A DNA stretch of 64,000 bases from Polynucleobacter sp. MWH-UH25E (lineage in GTDB: Bacteria; Pseudomonadota; Gammaproteobacteria; Burkholderiales; Burkholderiaceae): the NCBI RefSeq assembly GCF_018687095.1, contig NZ_CP061286.1, positions 1,550,001 through 1,614,000 of the forward strand, written 5' to 3'. Position numbers and translations under genes: made by a program. Position 1 is the first letter of the stretch. Every line of letters starts with the position of its first letter. Below, piece by piece: positions 59,208 through 64,000 of this stretch. The notes below the pieces were generated by a model. It was not told where the DNA came from. It saw only the letters and a program-made list of their open reading frames with translations, and ran no database searches.

Positions 59208-59744
59208 ATGACGCCTGCTGAATTAAATGCATTACCCGCACCTCAGTTTTGGCGTCGTGTCTCTTGCTGTCTTTACGAACAACTTGTATTGCTGGGCGTT
59301 ATTGCCTTTACTTTTCTAGTTCCGAATTTAGGACTTGGCATTCTTTTTGGCGTCTCCTTACCTAGCTGGTTGACCTTTTTGTATTTGTACTCTGTCCTGG
59401 GGATTTATTTTGTTTGGTATTGGACAAAATCTGGTCAAACACTAGCAATGCAGACTTGGCGTGTTCGTATGATTGGCGCAAATGGCTTTAATCTCTCTAG
59501 ACGTCAAGCAATTTGGCGATATGTCTATGGCTCCCTGTGGATTGTCCCCTGCGTATTCTTGCAATGGATCTTTCATCTGGAGAAATGGCAAATCATTGAG
59601 ATGCTATTTACCGTTGCTTTATTCATCTGGCCGCTGAGCATATTTTTGGATAGACGGAGCGCTTCTTTGCGTCAAAGCTTTCCAGACAGATTGGCAAACT
59701 CTAGATTGGTTGAATTACCAAAGAATCTAGTCAAACTCTCTTAA
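59208..59744 (+). CDS. RDD family membrane protein
   Basis: 178 residues. The family pattern is visible: FWRRVSCCLYEQLVLLGVIAF (N-terminal helix with Arg), a second helix pair, GQTLAMQTWRVRMIGANGFNLSRRQAIWRYVYG (the conserved 'GQT.G....' segment between helices), then hydrophobic LWIVPCVFLQWIFHL and a final LDRRSASLRQSFPDRLANSRLV-type tail. The classical R-D-D triplet is degraded (Arg in the first helix, but Asp replaced by Glu in YEQL). Four to five transmembrane segments. Function of RDD proteins is mostly unknown; some are ion transporters. Eleven bases after the DUF3106 gene, and convergent with the permease gene. Confidence 0.8.
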   Translation: MTPAELNALPAPQFWRRVSCCLYEQLVLLGVIAFTFLVPNLGLGILFGVSLPSWLTFLYLYSVLGIYFVWYWTKSGQTLAMQTWRVRMIGANGFNLSRRQAIWRYVYGSLWIVPCVFLQWIFHLEKWQIIEMLFTVALFIWPLSIFLDRRSASLRQSFPDRLANSRLVELPKNLVKLS

Positions 59745-59752
59745 CGACATCC

Positions 59753-62251
59753 TTAGCACTCACGCAGACATTGCACTGCTGTAGCCCCTTGAATGCGCTG
59801 CTGAAAGCGAAATCCTGCCAACATGGTGGCGCCTACACCGAGGGCAAGACCTAAAGTAATAGATTGGGCAAAAGCGTTAAATTCAATATCCATTACATAA
59901 CGACCTAAGCACCACGCAGCCGCTCCTGCAGAAATGCCAGCCAGTAAGCCTGCAACCGCTCCAATGATGAATAACTCTGTTATTGCAATCTGCTTGAGCA
60001 TCTTTTGGGATGCCCCAATAGCCTTCAATAAAGCAGCATTGCGATAGCGTTCATCTTGCGTAGCAGCCATGGCGGTCATTAACACCAGAATCGCTGCCAT
60101 TAGCGTAAAAATGAACAACAAACCTAATGCCGTGGACAGCTTATTCAGCACATCTTGAATCTGCTGTAAAGATGCCGAGACATCCACCGTAGTGACATTG
60201 GGATAGGCTTGGTTAATCTGAAAATCTAAACCATCCAAATTGGGTGCCTGATAGTAAGAAGTGATCCATGATTGCGGCATCGATCGCAACAACGCTGGGG
60301 GCATGATGACAAAGAAGTTCACACGCATTGAACTCCAATCCAATTTACGAATGGAAGTTATGGGTGCAATCACCGTCTCACCGGCAACTTCATAAGTCAA
60401 TTGATCACCAAGCTTTAGCTTTAAGGTCTTAGCAATGCCTGATTCAATTGAAATTTGTGGCTGATCACCTGAAATCCATTCTCCCGACAAGATGCGATTG
60501 CCTGCTGGTAATTGATCTGTATAGGACAAATTAAATTCGCGATCAACTAAACGCTTTGCATTCTCATCCGAATAGCTGCCAGGTGAAATATCAACACCAT
60601 TGACCTGAACCAAGCGACCCCTGACCATGGGGTAAAAGTCAGGCTTAGGGGCACCCGAGGATTCAATGAGCTTAGCTAGATTGACCTTCTGATCCTCTTG
60701 CACATTAATCATGAAACGATTGGGTGCATTTTGGGGAATATTGCCACGCCAGGCATTTAGCAAGTCTTGTCTTAATAAGAAGATCAGCAGAATGGCCATG
60801 ATGGCAATACCTAGTGCACTTATCTGCATTACAGCAAAGCCAGAACGTCGCTCCATCGCTGTATAGGCGAAGCGCGTAGCAAATTGACGCATTGAGATTT
60901 TCGAAATAAGCCACAGAGAAATACGAGCGCACAAAGAAAAAATTAACAATGCTCCAATAAAGCTTAGCCCTACCCAAAGCGCTAGCCTCCAATCACGCGC
61001 TACCAACACAATCAATGTGGCGCAGCTGGCTAGAGCCAGCACAAATACCCAAAGTGTAGAGATACCAGCAAACTCAAACTCTTTTCGTATCAAACGCATT
61101 GGCGATACAGAGGAAAGACTTAACAATGGTGACCCCGCGAAAGCAAAGAGCAAGACCCAGGTGAATGCCGTACTCCAAAGAACAGGAAGCGCAGATGGGC
61201 TTGGTAATGAAGCGACTAATAGATTGCTCAATACTTGTATCAGCATTTCTTGTGCGAGAAAGCCGATGATGGATCCCAAGATTGCAGACAACGAACCTAA
61301 GGACAACATCGTAATCCACTGTTTTTTCAAAATGGTTCTTTTGGTGGCACCAAAGCATTTCAAGGTTGCGCATACGTCTGCTTGACCAACTGCATAGCGT
61401 CTTGCGGATAAAGCGATTGCTACCGCAGAAATCATGGCAGTGAGTAAGGCAACCAAGGATAAGAACTGCTCTGCCCTTTCAAGGGTTTTACGCATCATCG
61501 GTTGCGCATTCTCGAGTGTCTCAATACGAATGCCACGTAAATTTTGAGCCTGTATCGATTGATCCGCCCATTCGCGATAGTTGGCGATGGCATTGTCAGA
61601 ACCCGCTAGTAATAAGCGGTAAGTCACTCGACTTCCTGCTCCCACCAAGCCAGTTGATGGCAAATCATCTAAAGACATCATGACGCGTGGCGCAAAATTC
61701 ATAAACCCAGCACCTCGATCGAGCTCTTTAACCAATACACCCGTAATCTGAAATTGGCGATCCCCTAAACGAAGTTCATCTCCCAGTTGTACTTGTAAGT
61801 TTCGGAGTATGGCTGGTTCAACCCAAACAGTACCAGCTGATGGCCCATGCTTTTGAAGTGCTTCCTTGGAAGATTCGGTACCCATCGGATAGATGCCTAA
61901 AGATCCTCGTAAGGGATAAGTCGGGCTAACTGCTTTAATGGAGGCCAACTTACTTTGTTTGTTACTGCTGGCCATGCTTGGAAAGACGGTTGTCTGTGCA
62001 GTCTCTAAGCCCAATTGCCGAGCATGTTCAATCAGAGCCTGGGGAATGGGTTGATCCGCTACGATCAATAAATCAGATGCCAAAAGTTGGCGGGCATCAA
62101 ACTCAAACGCCCGATGCATGCGATCCGCTAGAAAACTAACGCTCGTTAAAGCGCTTACAGAAATCACTAAAGCAGCAAGCAACCACCTGAGCTCTTTCGA
62201 GCGCAGGTCTTGCCGCAAAACGCCCAATAGATTCTGAATCTGAGTAATCAA
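59753..62251 (-). CDS. ABC transporter permease, FtsX/MacB-like (YbbP type)
   Basis: 832-residue inner-membrane protein. An N-terminal helix (LRWLLAALVISVSALTSVSFLADRM) precedes a large periplasmic domain (about 45-245). Three helices (SLVALLTAMISAVAIALSARRYA, the LSLGSLSAILGSIIGFLA region and TAFTWVLLFAFAGSP) form the first FtsX core (about 250-370); then helices, a second periplasmic domain, and a C-terminal FtsX core with GLLFIFTLMAAILVLMTAMAATQDERYRNAALLKAIGASQKML. The two-FtsX layout matches E. coli YbbP-like permeases, which normally pair with a YbbA/LolD-like ATPase; none is in the window. Starts with TTG overlapping the SDR stop by four bases. Confidence 0.85.
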   Translation of the reverse strand: MITQIQNLLGVLRQDLRSKELRWLLAALVISVSALTSVSFLADRMHRAFEFDARQLLASDLLIVADQPIPQALIEHARQLGLETAQTTVFPSMASSNKQSKLASIKAVSPTYPLRGSLGIYPMGTESSKEALQKHGPSAGTVWVEPAILRNLQVQLGDELRLGDRQFQITGVLVKELDRGAGFMNFAPRVMMSLDDLPSTGLVGAGSRVTYRLLLAGSDNAIANYREWADQSIQAQNLRGIRIETLENAQPMMRKTLERAEQFLSLVALLTAMISAVAIALSARRYAVGQADVCATLKCFGATKRTILKKQWITMLSLGSLSAILGSIIGFLAQEMLIQVLSNLLVASLPSPSALPVLWSTAFTWVLLFAFAGSPLLSLSSVSPMRLIRKEFEFAGISTLWVFVLALASCATLIVLVARDWRLALWVGLSFIGALLIFSLCARISLWLISKISMRQFATRFAYTAMERRSGFAVMQISALGIAIMAILLIFLLRQDLLNAWRGNIPQNAPNRFMINVQEDQKVNLAKLIESSGAPKPDFYPMVRGRLVQVNGVDISPGSYSDENAKRLVDREFNLSYTDQLPAGNRILSGEWISGDQPQISIESGIAKTLKLKLGDQLTYEVAGETVIAPITSIRKLDWSSMRVNFFVIMPPALLRSMPQSWITSYYQAPNLDGLDFQINQAYPNVTTVDVSASLQQIQDVLNKLSTALGLLFIFTLMAAILVLMTAMAATQDERYRNAALLKAIGASQKMLKQIAITELFIIGAVAGLLAGISAGAAAWCLGRYVMDIEFNAFAQSITLGLALGVGATMLAGFRFQQRIQGATAVQCLREC

Positions 62252-63033
62252 ATTGCCTGAATCTGGCCGCCATCAATTCTCATAATGGTGCCAGTGATAA
62301 AAGATGCATTCTGACTGGCCAAGAAGGCTGCGGCATCGCCATACTCCTTGGGATCTCCATAACGCCCCATCGGTATTTGACGCAAGCTAGCTTTAACGAC
62401 ATCTTCATAGCTTGTGCCTTCTCGCTTAGCGCGTGCCTCATCTAATTGACGCAAACGATCTGTAGCAACGCGACCTGGCATGATGACGTTAACGGTAACT
62501 CCTTCAGCAGCAACCTCGGCAGCCAGAGTTTTTGACCAGCCTAATAATGCAGCACGCAAGGTATTGGAAATTGCTAGGTTCTTAATCGGCGCGATCGCGC
62601 CAGATGTTGTGCTCGTAATAATGCGGCCCCACTTACGCTGACGCATTCCAGGAAGCACACGATCGGTAATGGCGATGAGTGAGAGGACCATGTCATTAAA
62701 ACTTTTTTGCCACAGGGCTGGATCTTGTCCTGCAGCAGGTGTTGGAGGTGGCCCGCCAGTGTTATTGATCAAGATATCAATAGGACCAAGTTCTTTTTCA
62801 ACCTTAGATACCAAGCCATCAATCACTGATGAATCGGATAAATCCCAGTTTAAGGCTAAGGCAACACCGCCAGCAGCCTCAATTAACTCTACTGACTTTT
62901 GCAAACCCTCTTGATTACGTCCGGTAACAGCCACTTTGACGCCTTCTCGCGCTAATGAGACCGCCATAGCCTGACCCAAACCACGGCTAGAAGCCATTAC
63001 TAACGCCACCTTACCTTTGATGCCTAAATCCAT
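62248..63033 (-). CDS. short-chain dehydrogenase/reductase (SDR)
   Basis: 261-residue NAD(P)-dependent oxidoreductase. Dinucleotide loop ALVMASSRGLGQAMAVSLA (TGxxxGxG variant with Ala-Ser-Ser-Arg-Gly-Leu-Gly), NNTGGPPPTP in place of the usual NNAG, catalytic Ser in IITSTTSGAIAPIKNLAIS, and, at the Tyr-x-x-x-Lys site, NLAISNTLRAALLGWSKTLAAEV. There the active-site Tyr appears replaced: the motif reads SNTLRAA rather than Y-x-x-x-K. This variant is typical of a subset of SDR proteins annotated near 3-oxoacyl-ACP reductase. It may lack classical activity or use another donor. Overlaps the permease gene by four bases. Confidence 0.82.
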   Translation of the reverse strand: MDLGIKGKVALVMASSRGLGQAMAVSLAREGVKVAVTGRNQEGLQKSVELIEAAGGVALALNWDLSDSSVIDGLVSKVEKELGPIDILINNTGGPPPTPAAGQDPALWQKSFNDMVLSLIAITDRVLPGMRQRKWGRIITSTTSGAIAPIKNLAISNTLRAALLGWSKTLAAEVAAEGVTVNVIMPGRVATDRLRQLDEARAKREGTSYEDVVKASLRQIPMGRYGDPKEYGDAAAFLASQNASFITGTIMRIDGGQIQAI

Positions 63034-63099
63034 ACTATCTCCAGTATTTCTATTGATGTTGCAACTTTTGTTTTGCTATTTTTATCTTTAGTTTTGATC

Positions 63100-64000
63100 T
63101 TAATCCAAAGCCAATTTTTGTTTTGCTACCACTTCTTTATAGACCACATACTCCGCCTTGATCTCTTTTGAGAAGGCTTCTGGTCCATTCACGTTGATGA
63201 TGGAACCCGTCTCTTCAATGCGCTTCTTAACTGCTGGGTCAGCTACAACGACTTTCAGGGCAGCATAGTATTTATCAACGATATCCTTCGGTACGCCTGC
63301 CGGCCCTAATAGGCCGTAATACGCCATGCGGTTCACTGGCGCTAAACCCACTTCCGAGAATGTCGGAACATTTGGCAATTGCGCTAAGCGTTTAGGAGCT
63401 GCAACTACAATCGGAACTAATTTTCCATCCTTAACAAATGGCAATGTAGAGGGTAAGTTATCAAAAATCATTGAGACCTGGCCGCCAACGGTATCAGCTA
63501 GTGCTGGTCCTGCGCCGCGATATGGGATGTGCACGATGTATACGCCAGCTAGACTCTTGAACAATTCGGTTTGCAAGTGACCGATTCCACCAGTACCTGA
63601 ACTTGAATAGGAGTACTTTCCAGGATTGGCTTTTAAAACAGCCATAAAGGTTTTGAAATCTTTAGCAGGAAAGGAAGGATTGACTGCGATGATATTTGGA
63701 GTTGCGGCGATATTGCTGATCGCTGTGAAATCCGTAATAGGGTCATAACCAATCTTCGGATTAATCGCAGGATTTGCAGCAGTAGTGGACACAGTAGCCA
63801 TACCGATGGTGTAGCCATCCTTAGGTGCGCGCATCACTTCCAGCGCTCCGATAGAGCCGCCCCCACCCGCTTTGTTTTCGACAATGACTGGTTGACCAAG
63901 CTGGCGACCTAATGCATCGCCGACTGCACGGGCAATGATGTCCGTACTGCCACCAGGCGCAAAAGGGACAATCAAGCGAATAGGTTTAGTTGGAAAGTTT
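63100..64000 (-). CDS. Bug/TctC-family substrate-binding protein (5' end outside window)
   Basis: The reading frame continues through the right edge ([22 protein letters not shown]), so the signal peptide and start are missing; about 300 residues are present. Family motifs: [84 protein letters not shown] and [13 protein letters not shown]. It is a periplasmic binding protein of the tripartite tricarboxylate transporter type with unknown ligand. It is the second Bug gene in the window, again with no TctA/TctB gene beside it. 66 bases upstream of the SDR gene. Confidence 0.9.
   Translation of the reverse strand, partial: NFPTKPIRLIVPFAPGGSTDIIARAVGDALGRQLGQPVIVENKAGGGGSIGALEVMRAPKDGYTIGMATVSTTAANPAINPKIGYDPITDFTAISNIAATPNIIAVNPSFPAKDFKTFMAVLKANPGKYSYSSSGTGGIGHLQTELFKSLAGVYIVHIPYRGAGPALADTVGGQVSMIFDNLPSTLPFVKDGKLVPIVVAAPKRLAQLPNVPTFSEVGLAPVNRMAYYGLLGPAGVPKDIVDKYYAALKVVVADPAVKKRIEETGSIINVNGPEAFSKEIKAEYVVYKEVVAKQKLALD

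Overview
The window is ordinary chromosomal DNA of a betaproteobacterium in the Burkholderiaceae. Moderate GC, short intergenic spaces and gene order point to a Polynucleobacter-like freshwater bacterium: rlmE-ftsH-folP-glmM, carAB-greA, tpiA-secG-tRNA-Leu-nuoA-N and ilvBHC-psd-pssA-leuA. The genus is inferred from synteny and protein character, not from a search. I saw no insertion sequence, prophage, CRISPR array or rRNA, and no gene-free stretch longer than 300 bases.

Layout. 1-260 is the tail of a TonB-dependent receptor. 279-5251 (minus) is rlmE-ftsH-folP-glmM. 5379-6005 (plus) is yhbY, facing the minus-strand block carA-carB-greA-DUF4149 (6032-11496). 11720-15841 (minus) carries gloB, mltD and prpE. 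15849-22344 (plus) runs methyltransferase, rnhA, a two-gene RND efflux pump and dnaQ. 22351-30633 is a mixed catabolic region: a DmlA-type dehydrogenase, SprT-like protein, amidase, Bug binding protein, Old Yellow Enzyme, mmsA, DUF1178 protein and Nudix hydrolase. 30781-45270 (minus) is the complete 14-gene complex I operon nuoA-N. 45378-50418 (minus) holds tRNA-Leu(GAG), secG, tpiA, a quinone oxidoreductase, pnp and rpsO. 50619-57314 (minus) is a branched-chain amino acid and phosphatidylethanolamine cluster. 57507-59744 (plus) is a sigma factor-DUF3619-DUF3106-RDD module. The window closes (minus) with a second Bug protein, an SDR and an FtsX-like permease.

How the genes work together. The nuo block encodes a whole respiratory NADH dehydrogenase. 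IlvB/H/C make the common branched-chain precursors and LeuA commits them to leucine. PssA and Psd, set between them, make phosphatidylserine and then phosphatidylethanolamine. RpsO and PNPase form the usual translation and RNA-decay pair. Many neighbours are translationally coupled by TAATG or ATGA overlaps (carA/carB, greA/DUF4149, gloB/mltD, RND/dnaQ, ilvB/ilvH, nuoE/F, nuoJ/K).

The most notable signals are regulatory RNA structures outside the long genes. Upstream of leuA there is a 25-residue leader peptide with ten leucines, a competing antiterminator and a strong terminator: a complete leucine attenuator. Others are a long two-part hairpin in the pnp leader, a terminator-like hairpin at the start of folP, and clear intrinsic terminators after yhbY, carB, mmsA/DUF1178, nuoN and rpsO.
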